Of a stretch of DNA of 64,000 nucleotides, positions 42,181 to 50,611 are shown piece by piece. The DNA is from Mucilaginibacter pedocola. GTDB taxonomy: Bacteria > Bacteroidota > Bacteroidia > Sphingobacteriales > Sphingobacteriaceae. The stretch lies in contig NZ_MBTF01000012.1 of assembly GCF_002013915.1 (NCBI RefSeq), forward strand, positions 372,001 to 436,000. The letters run 5' to 3'. A program made the position numbers and the translations under genes. Each line of letters starts with the position of its first letter. The first letter of the stretch is position 1. The notes beneath the pieces are model-generated. The model ran no database searches. It saw only the letters and a program-made list of their open reading frames with translations, and was not told the DNA's origin.

Positions 42181-43190
42181 CTACGGCTTTTTAGTAGGCG
42201 TATACTTCCAAAAGTCTTTCTTCAAACCGGGATTGCCCGTACCAACATAGGCAATGCCATCTATTACAAAACTTACGGCATCGTAACGCGGGTCGCCGCC
42301 GTATGGGGTGATCTTTATCCAGCTATTCTTTGCGGGGTCGTACTTATAAAAGTCATCGGCAGATGAGGTGGTGGTAGTGCCGAGGCCTACATAGCCATCG
42401 CTCGCAATAACGAACGGGCTGCTGAAAGCTCGCACAGGGCCGGTAAAATCTGCTTTGGCTGTCCATTTATCTGTCACCGGGTCGTATCCCCAAAAATCTT
42501 TTTTGATAACATCCGGCGATGCACCGCCCATGCCTGCATAGCCTTTGCCGCCTACGCGAACGCCGCCACGCCGAAGCTGCCATCGCCGGGGTAATCGGCC
42601 ATGCGTGTCCATTTGTCTGCAGTAGCATCGTACTTCCAAAAGTCTTTGTAGTTGGCGTCGTAATTATTATTGGTGCCCAGGCCCAAATAGCCGCTGCCAT
42701 TTATTTCGAAGGCGATAACATTTTCGCGGCCTATTGCGGGCAGGTCGGCTTTCTGTGTCCACGTATCGGTGCTGGGGTTATACTCCCAAAAGTCTTTGTT
42801 TTGCGGGATGGCGTCGGGTCCGCCGTAATACTGCATACCGTAACCTGTGCCCATATAGGCTTTGCCATTTATAGTGAACCCACGCAGGTATTCTGCCGCC
42901 TGGCCGGGATAATCGGACTTTTGTGTCCACTGATCGGTGGCAGGGTCGTATTCCCATAGGTCGTATAGAGGGATTACGTTGAAGCCCGAACCGGCATTGC
43001 CTCCAACTATATACCCCTTTCCCCCAATACTGAAACCATAGGCACGTACTCGCCCTGCGCCGGGGAAGTCGGCCAATTGTTTCCACAAGCCCGGTAACGC
43101 GTTCTCGTAATTAGGCACAAATGGCTCTTTTTTACAAGCGGCGAGCGTTGCAAAAGCAAATATTAACAGGAAGGCTTTTTTAAAAGGCAT
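42181..43190 (-). pseudogene. Kelch-repeat lipoprotein, frameshifted near 42555
   Basis: The 5' part (43190-42552) codes for 212 residues: a lipoprotein signal (FATLAACKK, Cys19) and kelch repeats (GFSIGGKGYIVGG, AYMGTGYGMQYYGG, WEYNPSTDTWTQKADLP). It breaks at a stop after GVAAFA. A frame shifted by one continues with VGGKGYAGMGG and more kelch repeats to a stop at 42181. Inserting one base into the GCGTAGG context restores the expected AFAVGGKGYAG, so a single base was lost. The full protein would be about 335 residues, a six-repeat beta-propeller. It could be a true pseudogene, a phase-variable gene or a sequencing error. Confidence 0.8.
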
Positions 43191-43289
43191 AATTGGTGCT
43201 GCGCAATAAAGTAAATATACCGTTTACATTTATTGCAAGGGCATATCTGCCTTATAAATACGCAATTATGGGGCGGGCGGTTGCTTTGA

Positions 43290-43913
43290 TCACCCATTCA
43301 GCACCTGCTGGTACAACTCTATAAACTGCCCAACATGCAGGCCATCTATCAGTCCGTGGTGTACGGTGATGGATAGCGGCATCATTTTACGGCCGTGCAC
43401 TTCGGTAACTTTACCTACCGATAGTTTGGTGGAGCTATCTTTAAACCCAAAACTACGCGCATGCGTAAGCCCGGTAAACTTAATGCTTGGCATGGCTGAA
43501 AAATGGATGATGTTTTCGTTCGGGATGCTCAGATCGAGCCCTTTGGTGGCCAGTATGCGTTCGGTTTCCACTTTGGCCAGTGCTACAAACTCTTCCAGCG
43601 TAGGCACAAACGGAATATACCCGAAGCCAAAAGTACCGTTAGGGCGAAGCACTACGTGGGTAACATTTATTTTATCGTATAAAAAAACTTCATCGTTTAT
43701 AGCCCTAAGCCTGAAGTTCTCGTGGCTGTTAATGGCCGTAATGGCGCTGTACAGGTAGTAATTATAAAATGTTACGCCAAGCTCTTTTGCCTTTGCATAG
43801 GCCGCAGTAACGTCGATATCAACGTTGATGCTGTAATAAGGCTCGTCAAAACTGTTGAATAAATTAAAATGGTCTTCGCGCAGCCAGCCGGCTATCTCTA
43901 TTTTAGTCCTCAT
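43290..43913 (-). CDS. Chloramphenicol acetyltransferase-like O-acetyltransferase
   Basis: 207 residues, full length for the CAT fold. The catalytic histidine motif HHGLIDGLH is at 185-193, followed by the typical FIELYQQ end; the start FNSFDEPYYSINVDIDVT and NFRLRAIND also match. Whether it acetylates chloramphenicol or another acceptor cannot be told, because many chromosomal CAT-like proteins have other substrates. It starts five bases after the HAD hydrolase gene, so the two form an operon. Confidence 0.88.
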   Translation of the reverse strand: MRTKIEIAGWLREDHFNLFNSFDEPYYSINVDIDVTAAYAKAKELGVTFYNYYLYSAITAINSHENFRLRAINDEVFLYDKINVTHVVLRPNGTFGFGYIPFVPTLEEFVALAKVETERILATKGLDLSIPNENIIHFSAMPSIKFTGLTHARSFGFKDSSTKLSVGKVTEVHGRKMMPLSITVHHGLIDGLHVGQFIELYQQVLNG

Positions 43914-43918
43914 GATGG

Positions 43919-44605
43919 CTATTTCAGCAACTCCAAAACTTCTTTTATGCGTTCTATACTTTTAAAACGCTCGTTATCTATACTATCTTCAATTTGCTCG
44001 TGCGCCCAGGTAATGTGGTATGGCACATGCACCGCATAACCGCCAATATTCAACACAGGCAGTATGTCGCTTTTCAGCGAGTTGCCTATCATCAGCAGTT
44101 CCGATGGCTGGATATCCAAATGCTTCAGCAGTTTCAGGTAATTGGCATCGTCCTTCTCGCTCATGATCTCGATATGGTGGAAATATGCGCTCAGTCCCGA
44201 TTTACGCAGCTTGCGCTCCTGGTCGAGCAGGTCGCCTTTGGTGGCCACTACCAGGCGGTATTTATCTTTAAGGGATTCCAATACTTCCTCCACCCCATCC
44301 AGCAGTTCTATAGGTTGGTTCAGCATTTGCTTGCCCAGGTCCATTATTTGTTTTATAATATCGATGCTTAGCGTGTCGCCTGTAATTTTCATGGCGGCTT
44401 CTATCATCGAGAGGATAAAACCTTTTATGCCATAGCCGTAAAGGGCAAGGTTATCTATCTCTATACGCAGCAATTCGCGCTCCAGGTCGTGCCGCGAAAG
44501 GTAGCCGCTCAGCAGTTCGCAAAAGCGTTCTTCTGTTTGCCTGAAATAGGGTTCGTTCACCCAAAGGGTATCATCGGCATCAAATGCGATAACTTTTATA
44601 TCCAT
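43919..44605 (-). CDS. HAD-superfamily hydrolase
   Basis: 228 residues. Motif I with the nucleophile is FDADDTLWVNE; motif II is VVATKGD; motif III/IV is LLMIGNSLKSDILPVLNIGG. A helical cap lies between motifs I and II, so it is a C1-capped phosphatase-like member. The substrate is unknown. It is the first gene of an operon with the CAT-like gene. Confidence 0.88.
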   Translation of the reverse strand: MDIKVIAFDADDTLWVNEPYFRQTEERFCELLSGYLSRHDLERELLRIEIDNLALYGYGIKGFILSMIEAAMKITGDTLSIDIIKQIMDLGKQMLNQPIELLDGVEEVLESLKDKYRLVVATKGDLLDQERKLRKSGLSAYFHHIEIMSEKDDANYLKLLKHLDIQPSELLMIGNSLKSDILPVLNIGGYAVHVPYHITWAHEQIEDSIDNERFKSIERIKEVLELLK

Positions 44606-44692
44606 GCGGTAAAGGTATTTATTTGATGACGAAATATTGGCAACAGATGTGACAAGGGGCGTTTATTGCCGTAGGGTAAGCGTAATGAAACT

Positions 44693-45112
44693 TTACAGTT
44701 CCGAGTTGCTTTGTAAAATACTTAGAAATTCTTCACCGGAGATTATTTTAACCGAGGGGAAGGCCAACTGCTTTAAAACATTAAAATGTGCGTCATTGGT
44801 AACTATGTAATCGGCGTTACCCGCTACTGCAATATCGAAAAACTTATTATCATCGGGGTCACTCTTTATTGCCTCCCATTGATAATAGACCTTTTGATAA
44901 AGTATGTTCGTTGCTTCCACAAAAACTTCCATTACCAGGTCAGATACTCCAGGAGCTGAATAGAGTTGCAATATCTCCTCGTACTCGTGAAGCACTTCTT
45001 CAGAGATCACCAATTCGTATGCCTCACTTAAAAAATCGGTCCAAATTGGCCGATAACGACTTCGCTTTCCAAGCGCAACGAGAAGTATATTAGAATCTAA
45101 AACGACTCTCAT
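44693..45112 (-). CDS. PIN-domain toxin (putative toxin of a type II pair)
   Basis: 139 residues of the PIN-family toxins often named putative TA toxin component: VVLDSNILLVAL with the first metal-binding Asp, EEVLHEYEEIL with the conserved Glu, DPDDNKFFDIAVAGNADYIV and the final Asp in TNDAHF. All four acidic ligands are present, so an active Mg-dependent RNase is expected. Its ATG overlaps the stop of the upstream small gene (TAATG). Confidence 0.88.
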   Translation of the reverse strand: MRVVLDSNILLVALGKRSRYRPIWTDFLSEAYELVISEEVLHEYEEILQLYSAPGVSDLVMEVFVEATNILYQKVYYQWEAIKSDPDDNKFFDIAVAGNADYIVTNDAHFNVLKQLAFPSVKIISGEEFLSILQSNSEL

Positions 45113-45351
45113 TAAGATTTGCGGGAAGAAGACCTAAAATGCCCTTTACTTAATTTTTCGTAATGTTCCGTGGTTATAGCATTGGTATTCTCCCATTGCT
45201 CTATGTTCTCGTCGATCTGTTCAGCCAAAAGTTTCACAACAAGCTGTTTGATCTTCTTGAAGGAACCTTCGGGCATAGGCTTTTTCAACAAACGCAACAT
45301 GAGCAATTGCTGTTCATTTAAAGAATCAGATATTAATTCTTTTGTCTCCAT
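45112..45351 (-). CDS. Probable antitoxin partner of the PIN toxin
   Basis: 79 residues from the ATG at 45351 (an in-frame TTG lies two codons upstream). All-helical, charged, with no recognisable DNA-binding motif of known antitoxin families (no RHH, AbrB or Phd signature was recognised). The single-base overlap with the PIN gene and the order antitoxin-toxin support the role. It could be a new antitoxin type or an unrelated small protein. Confidence 0.7.
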   Translation of the reverse strand: METKELISDSLNEQQLLMLRLLKKPMPEGSFKKIKQLVVKLLAEQIDENIEQWENTNAITTEHYEKLSKGHFRSSSRKS

Positions 45352-45354
45352 AAA

Positions 45355-45362
45355 CAAATATA
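45355..45362 (-). promoter_or_regulatory. -7 promoter element (TATATTTG) for the antitoxin-toxin pair
   Basis: On the minus strand TATATTTG ends three bases before the antitoxin ATG, so the transcript should be leaderless. Confidence 0.55.
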
Positions 45363-45393
45363 ATGATCAAATTTTGCATTGTTGATATAACAC

Positions 45394-45428
45394 ATCTCAA
45401 ATCTCACATCTCAAATCCCATATCTAAA
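45394..45428. repeat. Seven-base-period tract (ATCTCAA words)
   Basis: Five perfect 7-base steps: ATCTCAA, ATCTCAC, ATCTCAA, ATCCCAT, ATCTAAA. It lies between the divergent antitoxin and lysS. Confidence 0.7.
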
Positions 45429-45437
45429 TAAAAACCC

Positions 45438-45445
45438 TATTTTTG
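45438..45445 (+). promoter_or_regulatory. -7 promoter element (TATTTTTG) for lysS
   Basis: TATTTTTG fits TAnnTTTG, 26 bases before the lysS ATG. Confidence 0.45.
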
Positions 45446-45471
45446 CAGCCTTAAAATACAACGCTTTTAAT

Positions 45472-47193
45472 ATGAGTATTGCGCTATCCGAACAGGAACT
45501 TTTCCGCCGCAAGTCGCTACAAGACTTACGTGCCCTGGGCATCAACCCTTACCCTGCCGAAGCCTATGATGTAACTGCATGGGCGCAGGATATTAACAAC
45601 AATTTTGATGCTGCACCGGATAAGTATAAACAGGTTACCATAGCCGGCCGCATCATGACGCGCCGTATTATGGGCAGCGCTTCTTTCTTCGAGATACAAG
45701 ACACCACCGGCCGCGTACAAGTTTACATCAAACGCGATGATATTTGCCCCTGCGAGGATAAAACCCTTTACAATACCGTATTCAAAAAACTATTGGATAT
45801 TGGCGATTATGTTGGCGTAAAAGGATTTGTTTTCCGTACGCAGACCGGCGAAATATCGGTCCATACCGAAGAGTTAACCATCCTCTCGAAATCATTAAAA
45901 CCACTTCCGGTTGTAAAACGCGAAGATGATGGTACCGTACACGATGGCTTTACCGACCCGGAACTGCGTTACCGCCAGCGCTATGTTGACCTAACGGTTA
46001 ACCCCGAGTATAAAAACATCTTCATCAACCGCTCTAAAGTGATCAGCGCTATGCGTAATTACTTTAACGGGCAAGGCTGGATGGAGGTAGAAACCCCTAT
46101 CCTGCAGGCAGTGCATGGTGGTGCAGCGGCTCGTCCGTTCAACACCCACCACAACACGCTGGATATGCCGCTATTTTTGCGTATCGCTAACGAGCTTTAC
46201 CTGAAAAGATTGATCGTTGCCGGTTTTGATGGTGTTTACGAGTTCGGTAAAATGTTCCGTAACGAGGGTATGGACCGCACCCACAACCCGGAATTTACCG
46301 CAATGGAAATTTACGTGGCCTATAAAGATTATATCTGGATGATGGCCATGGTTGAGGAATGTTTAGAAACCGTTGCCAAAGCCGTACACGGCGTACCGGT
46401 TGTACAGGTTGGCAAAAACGAGATAAACTTTGCCGGCCCATACGAGAAACTGAGCATGTACGATTCTATCCTGAAATACACCGGTATAGATGTATCTGCC
46501 ATGGACGAAGCCGGTTTACTAAAAGTTTGTGCCGACCTGGGTATCGAAACCAACTCGACCATGGGTAAAGGTAAACTGGTAGATGAGATCTTCAGCGCCA
46601 AAGTTGAGGCGAACCTGATACAGCCTACTTACATTACCGACTACCCCATCGAAATGACGCCGCTTGCCAAAAAGCACCGTACAAAAGACGGTTTGGTAGA
46701 GCGCTTTGAGTTGTTCGTGAACGGTAAAGAGATCGCTAACGCTTACTCGGAACTGAACGACCCGATCGATCAGCGCGAACGCCTTGAAGAGCAACTGATA
46801 CTGGCGGGTCGCGGCGATGATGAAGCGATGGCAATGGACGAGGATTTCCTGCGTGCCTTAGAATACGGTATGCCGCCAACATCGGGCTTAGGTATCGGTA
46901 TCGACCGTTTGGTGATGCTGATGACCAACCAAAGCACCATACAGGAAGTACTGTTCTTCCCGCAAATGCGCCCCGAGAAAAAAGCTAAAGTTGCTACGGT
47001 TGAAGATTTTATTGCGATAGGCGTACCGGCAGAATGGGTGCCCGTAATAAACAAAATGGGCTTCAACACCCCTGAAGAACTAAAAGCAGGCAACCCCAAC
47101 AAGGTATTTAACGACCTTGGCGGCATGCGCAAAAAAATGAAACTGGACATTACTATGCCTACCAAGGATGAGGTAATGAAATGGTTCGAATAA
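45472..47193 (+). CDS. lysS: Lysyl-tRNA synthetase, class II
   Basis: 573 residues. OB-fold anticodon domain (~50-150: [14 protein letters not shown]), then the class II core with motif 2 ([21 protein letters not shown]) and motif 3 ([12 protein letters not shown]). Beyond the usual end at ~500 there is an extra C-terminal domain of ~70 residues ([20 protein letters not shown], then [19 protein letters not shown]) resembling a helix-hairpin-helix-like module that I associate with Bacteroidota LysS. A terminator follows. Confidence 0.96.
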   Translation: MSIALSEQELFRRKSLQDLRALGINPYPAEAYDVTAWAQDINNNFDAAPDKYKQVTIAGRIMTRRIMGSASFFEIQDTTGRVQVYIKRDDICPCEDKTLYNTVFKKLLDIGDYVGVKGFVFRTQTGEISVHTEELTILSKSLKPLPVVKREDDGTVHDGFTDPELRYRQRYVDLTVNPEYKNIFINRSKVISAMRNYFNGQGWMEVETPILQAVHGGAAARPFNTHHNTLDMPLFLRIANELYLKRLIVAGFDGVYEFGKMFRNEGMDRTHNPEFTAMEIYVAYKDYIWMMAMVEECLETVAKAVHGVPVVQVGKNEINFAGPYEKLSMYDSILKYTGIDVSAMDEAGLLKVCADLGIETNSTMGKGKLVDEIFSAKVEANLIQPTYITDYPIEMTPLAKKHRTKDGLVERFELFVNGKEIANAYSELNDPIDQRERLEEQLILAGRGDDEAMAMDEDFLRALEYGMPPTSGLGIGIDRLVMLMTNQSTIQEVLFFPQMRPEKKAKVATVEDFIAIGVPAEWVPVINKMGFNTPEELKAGNPNKVFNDLGGMRKKMKLDITMPTKDEVMKWFE

Positions 47194-47214
47194 AACCATC
47201 TTTATATAAAACAA

Positions 47215-47239
47215 CGAAAGGCCCGATAAGGGCCTTTTC
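47215..47239 (+). terminator. Terminator after lysS
   Basis: GAAAGGCCC pairs with GGGCCTTTTC around GATAA and is followed by T residues. Confidence 0.8.
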
Positions 47240-47272
47240 TATTTTAAAGCTATTCTTAAACCTGTAAAGCTT

Positions 47273-47399
47273 ATTGAGTGAACACGAATAATTTCGAATT
47301 GAATCAAATTTCACAAATCAAATTCGAATAAATTAGCTAGAAGGACAAAGCAAAAATTCGTGCAATTCGACTTAATTGGTGATATTCGTGTTCACTCAA
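47273..47399. repeat. 127-bp tract bounded by a 16-bp inverted repeat
   Basis: TTGAGTGAACACGAAT at 47273 and its exact inverse at 47384-47399 enclose AT-rich words such as CGAATT and AAATTC. It is non-coding; the inside keeps partly complementary words, so the whole can fold on itself. Confidence 0.75.
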
Positions 47400-47402
47400 T
47401 TA

Positions 47403-47460
47403 GCTAAACACAAGCTCTCTGTGCTCTTTGTGTACCTCCCTCAGTGTTCTCTGTGGTAAA
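47403..47460. repeat. Seven-base-period tract (CTCTGTG words), rest of the gap before 47686
   Basis: Words such as CTCTCTG, GTGCTCT and TTCTCTGTGG run with about a 7-base period; the inverse of the tract at 63217-63256. The remaining bases to 47685 are AT-rich without a recognised feature apart from the likely promoter of the next gene. Confidence 0.6.
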
Positions 47461-47685
47461 ATTAACCCACTAAACAAAAGGTTAAAACAATCACCCCAAA
47501 ACGCAATCCTTTTAAACTAAAATTGAATCTCGTAACTAATTGTACTCCTGTTGGTTTTATCAACACACGTCATCCACAAATGTGAAAAGAAACCGACTGT
47601 TTCCTTCACAATTCCTTAACGCAATGATAAAAATTATGAAACTTTCGTTAAAATTAACTTGTTTAGCTTTATATCAAATACACTA

Positions 47686-47913
47686 ATGCGAACACCCATG
47701 ACAAATTCGATCCTTGAGATAACGGAGAACGAATACCTGATAAAGCTAAACAGGAGCAATTTTAACCTGTCGTTCATCCGCAGTATATTGAAGATGGTAG
47801 AAGTTGCCGAACCATCAACAGATAACGAACCGAAATTGGTTGACAGGCATATCAACGCGAATCACAGTAACTCGCCGGAGCCTGACTATTTCAGTTCGTT
47901 AGACGATAAATAA
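47686..47913 (+). CDS. Small protein of unknown function
   Basis: 75 residues from the ATG at 47686 (a second ATG at 47698 would give 71). A strand-rich N-terminal half (ILEITENEYLIKLNRSNFNL) and an acidic, probably disordered tail (PDYFSSLDDK). No signal or membrane segment. It is convergent with the TPR gene. Not recognised. Confidence 0.55.
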   Translation: MRTPMTNSILEITENEYLIKLNRSNFNLSFIRSILKMVEVAEPSTDNEPKLVDRHINANHSNSPEPDYFSSLDDK

Positions 47914-47926
47914 AAGGAATTCTTTT

Positions 47927-48484
47927 TTAGAACCTTTGCTGACGGAAGCCGCCGCGTACCACCTGCTGCTTATCCATCTGCGCCATTTGACCCTTCATCA
48001 TTTTTATCTGCTCGGCAAGTAGCTTGTTCGTGTCGTCTTTAGCAGCTTCTTTCAAATACATCTCGGCTTCGCGCTTGTTGCGTTTTGCCATTGATATACC
48101 CGCCAGGCTTAGTTTTGCCAAAGCCGTGTTGTGGCTCATGCTCATGCCTAACTGCAGGGCCTTCTTGAAGTATTTCTCAGATTTTAATGGCGACTTGCGC
48201 GACTCTATCAAGCCGATAAGCAGGTTGTAGTAACCATGCTGGCCTTTGTATAATTGTTTTTCGTAATCGGTGATCTTCATCAACCACTTTTCCGATTCTT
48301 CGCTTTTCTCTTTACGCAGGTAGTACTGCGATATGATCATGTTCTCGTTAAAGAAGAACGTTAGCAGCACCATGCCGCCAAAAATGAACGTGGTAATGCC
48401 CCAGCCCCAAAAACCAAATGCGCACAAAGTAACACCTGCACCCATTATCACACAGGCTATGATCAGCCTAACTATATTCGACAT
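47927..48484 (-). CDS. Membrane protein with two N-terminal helices and a short TPR region
   Basis: 185 residues. Two hydrophobic helices (VRLIIACVIMGAGVTLCAFG, then ITTFIFGGMVLLTFFF) resemble DUF2892-type hairpins. The C-terminal part has TPR-like pairs (YYNLLIGLIESRKSPLKSEK, then YFKKALQLG and ALAKLSLAGISMAKR) and ends with Gln/Arg-rich sequence. It probably assembles a membrane-associated complex; partners unknown. Confidence 0.7.
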   Translation of the reverse strand: MSNIVRLIIACVIMGAGVTLCAFGFWGWGITTFIFGGMVLLTFFFNENMIISQYYLRKEKSEESEKWLMKITDYEKQLYKGQHGYYNLLIGLIESRKSPLKSEKYFKKALQLGMSMSHNTALAKLSLAGISMAKRNKREAEMYLKEAAKDDTNKLLAEQIKMMKGQMAQMDKQQVVRGGFRQQRF

Positions 48485-48556
48485 AATTTGTATTAGTATT
48501 ATGAAAGTGCGAATATCGTTATTTGTAAGCTACAATAAAACATCTGATAAATATTT

Positions 48557-49234
48557 ATGGCAGGAGAATTAGAAGCATCGTGGATGCGCGAAATAGGCGA
48601 CGAACTCAACAAGCCCTACATGGCACAACTGAAGGCTTTTTTAATGCAGGAGAAAGCGGCAGGGCATAAAATATACCCCAAAAGCGCCGAGATATTCAAC
48701 GCCTTTAACAAAACGCCTTATGATAAAGTAAAGGTGGTAATATTGGGCCAGGACCCATACCACGGCGAACACCAAGCACACGGGCTATCATTTTCAGTAC
48801 AGCGCGGCATTGCCATACCACGTTCGCTCAATAATATCTATAAAGAGTTAAAAACCGACATCCCCGGCTTTACCATCCCTACTCACGGCAACCTCGAAAA
48901 ATGGGCAGAGCAGGGCGTATTGCTGCTTAACACCTCGTTAACGGTACGCGCCAACGAAGCGGCATCGCACTCTAAAAAAGGTTGGGAACATTTTACTGAT
49001 GCGGTGATCAAAAAACTCTCGCAGGATGCTAAAGGCATAGTCTTCATTTTGTGGGGAGCACATGCCCAATCAAAAATAGCATTGATAGACACCGCAAAAC
49101 ATCACATCATTAAATCGGTACATCCCTCACCCCTATCAGTAGAGCGCGGTTTCTGGGGATCTAAACCATTCTCTAAAGCCAATGAGTTTTTGAAGCAAGA
49201 AGGTAAAGAGGAGATTGATTGGCAGATCGAGTAG
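48557..49234 (+). CDS. ung: Uracil-DNA glycosylase
   Basis: 225 residues, family 1 UDG. The catalytic water-activating Asp is in [12 protein letters not shown]; uracil-binding [12 protein letters not shown], the [10 protein letters not shown] segment and the DNA-intercalating [11 protein letters not shown] loop are all present. It excises uracil from DNA to start base-excision repair. It is convergent with the Lrp-type regulator and shares a hairpin with it. Confidence 0.97.
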   Translation: MAGELEASWMREIGDELNKPYMAQLKAFLMQEKAAGHKIYPKSAEIFNAFNKTPYDKVKVVILGQDPYHGEHQAHGLSFSVQRGIAIPRSLNNIYKELKTDIPGFTIPTHGNLEKWAEQGVLLLNTSLTVRANEAASHSKKGWEHFTDAVIKKLSQDAKGIVFILWGAHAQSKIALIDTAKHHIIKSVHPSPLSVERGFWGSKPFSKANEFLKQEGKEEIDWQIE

Positions 49235-49248
49235 TTAGAAGCAACAGG

Positions 49249-49364
49249 CGAGAATCAAGAGTCAAGACAGGAAGCGCCGCATAAAACAAAAAGAGCCTGT
49301 GATCAAAACATTTGATCACAGGCTCCTAATTCTTGTCTCTTGATTCTTACCTCTTGACTCTAAC
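49249..49364. repeat. Inverted seven-base-period tract between ung and the Lrp gene
   Basis: GAATCAAG/GAGTCAAG words (49249-49271) are mirrored by CTTGATTC/CTTGACTC words (49327-49364), enclosing the terminator at 49292-49325. The words recur at 57755-57834. Confidence 0.75.
49292..49325. terminator. Bidirectional terminator between ung and the Lrp gene
   Basis: GAGCCTGTGATCAAA pairs perfectly with TTTGATCACAGGCTC around ACA. It sits between convergent genes and has A/T-rich flanks. Confidence 0.8.
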
Positions 49365-49365
49365 T

Positions 49366-49836
49366 TTAGTATTCCAGCGGCACTATCGGCTCCTTCTTAC
49401 TGGTGCTCATTATCATCATGGTTTGGAAAGTTTTTACCACCGTAATGCGGCTTATTTTTTCCATAATGAGGCGCTCGTACGATTTAATGTCGCGCACGTA
49501 AACCTTCAGCAGAAAATCGCACTGGCCGGTTACGTGGTGGCACTCGGTCACCTCCTTAATGGTTTGTATCTCGTCCAAAAAAGTTTGGATGGTGTTCTTC
49601 TGGTGAAAATCCAGCGATATCTGTATGAAGGTTTTTATGCCCAGCCCCAGTTTCTCTTCGTCTACCAAAGCATGGTAGCTTTTTATGTACTCGGCGTTCT
49701 CCAGTTTGCGCACGCGTTCTAAGGTCGGTGCCGGTGAAAGCCCGATTTCGTTAGAAAGCTGCAGGTTGGTTATACGCCCGTTTTCTTGTAATATCTTGAG
49801 TATTTGGAGGTCTATCTTATCTAATTCAGCTGCCAT
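49366..49836 (-). CDS. Lrp/AsnC-family transcriptional regulator
   Basis: 156 residues from the ATG at 49836. N-terminal HTH (LDKIDLQILKILQENGRITN, LSNEIGLSPAPTLERVRKLE) and C-terminal RAM ligand-binding domain (FIQISLDFHQ, VTECHHVTGQCDFLLKVYVR). Such octameric regulators sense amino acids. Its promoter region is divergent from mntR, so it may influence that operon, but no direct evidence is visible. Confidence 0.93.
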   Translation of the reverse strand: MAAELDKIDLQILKILQENGRITNLQLSNEIGLSPAPTLERVRKLENAEYIKSYHALVDEEKLGLGIKTFIQISLDFHQKNTIQTFLDEIQTIKEVTECHHVTGQCDFLLKVYVRDIKSYERLIMEKISRITVVKTFQTMMIMSTSKKEPIVPLEY

Positions 49837-49844
49837 GGTACATG

Positions 49845-49852
49845 CAAATATA
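49845..49852 (-). promoter_or_regulatory. -7 promoter element (TATATTTG) for the Lrp gene
   Basis: On the minus strand TATATTTG ends eight bases before the ATG at 49836; a leader of only a few bases is predicted. Confidence 0.5.
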
Positions 49853-49921
49853 TGATAATCTCTATCACGCAAAATATAATTCCACACAAATATCGTTTAA
49901 CCGAACAATTTAGAGCGTGTA

Positions 49922-49941
49922 TTTTTAGGCTTGTCTAAAAA
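49922..49941. promoter_or_regulatory. Candidate operator (TTTTTAG-N6-CTAAAAA) of the mntR operon
   Basis: Perfect 7-bp arms with a six-base spacer containing GGCTTGTC, similar in form to DtxR/MntR boxes. It lies just upstream of the -7 element of mntR, where bound repressor would block RNA polymerase. Confidence 0.55.
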
Positions 49942-49947
49942 AATTAT

Positions 49948-49955
49948 TATATTTG
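49948..49955 (+). promoter_or_regulatory. -7 promoter element (TATATTTG) for mntR
   Basis: TATATTTG ends five bases before the ATG at 49961, so the transcript should start at or next to the start codon. Confidence 0.5.
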
Positions 49956-49960
49956 GCTAA

Positions 49961-50611
49961 ATGCACACATTAGCCGAGGAGAACTATTTAAAGGCCATTT
50001 ACAAGCTGGCCGCCACCAATCCAAGCGTAAGCACCAACCAAATTGCGGCTTCGCTGGATACAAAGGCTTCGTCGGTTACCGATATGTTGCGCAAGCTTGC
50101 CGACAAAATGCTCATTAACTATCAGCGTTACCAGGGCGTAAGCCTTACACAGAGCGGCGAAAAGGTGGCCATCAACATCATCCGCAAACACCGGCTTTGG
50201 GAATACTTTTTGGTAGAAAAGCTAAACTTTAAGTGGGACGAGGTGCACGATATGGCCGAAGAAATGGAACATATCTCATCGAACGAATTGATAGATAGGC
50301 TCGACGAATTTATGGGTTTCCCCCGCCGCGACCCGCATGGCGACCCGATACCCGATAGTAATGGCCATTTTAAGACGAACGATCTTAAACCAATTTCGGC
50401 ACTGGCGGTTAGTAGCGCGGGGGTTATTTCGGGCGTGCGCGATCATTCGGCCGTGTTTCTGCAATACCTCGAAAAACAAGGCCTCACCATCGGTAAAAAA
50501 ATAGCGGTGAAAGAGGTTATCAGTTATGATAATACCGTAGTGCTGCAAATGGACAACAAAGTTTTACAAATAAGCCGCGAGGTGGCCAATAACCTCCTGA
50601 TAGCGATATGA
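49961..50611 (+). CDS. mntR: Metal-dependent DtxR/MntR-family repressor
   Basis: 216 residues. N-terminal winged helix (EENYLKAIYKLAATNPSVST, then SSVTDMLRKLADKMLINYQ), dimerisation and metal-binding domain (~65-140: WEYFLVEKLNFKWDEVHDMAEEMEH) and a C-terminal SH3-like FeoA domain (~145-216). It should repress metal uptake when Mn(II) or Fe(II) is plentiful. Its stop overlaps the transporter start (ATGA). The choice of Mn over Fe rests on the Nramp partner. Confidence 0.9.
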   Translation: MHTLAEENYLKAIYKLAATNPSVSTNQIAASLDTKASSVTDMLRKLADKMLINYQRYQGVSLTQSGEKVAINIIRKHRLWEYFLVEKLNFKWDEVHDMAEEMEHISSNELIDRLDEFMGFPRRDPHGDPIPDSNGHFKTNDLKPISALAVSSAGVISGVRDHSAVFLQYLEKQGLTIGKKIAVKEVISYDNTVVLQMDNKVLQISREVANNLLIAI

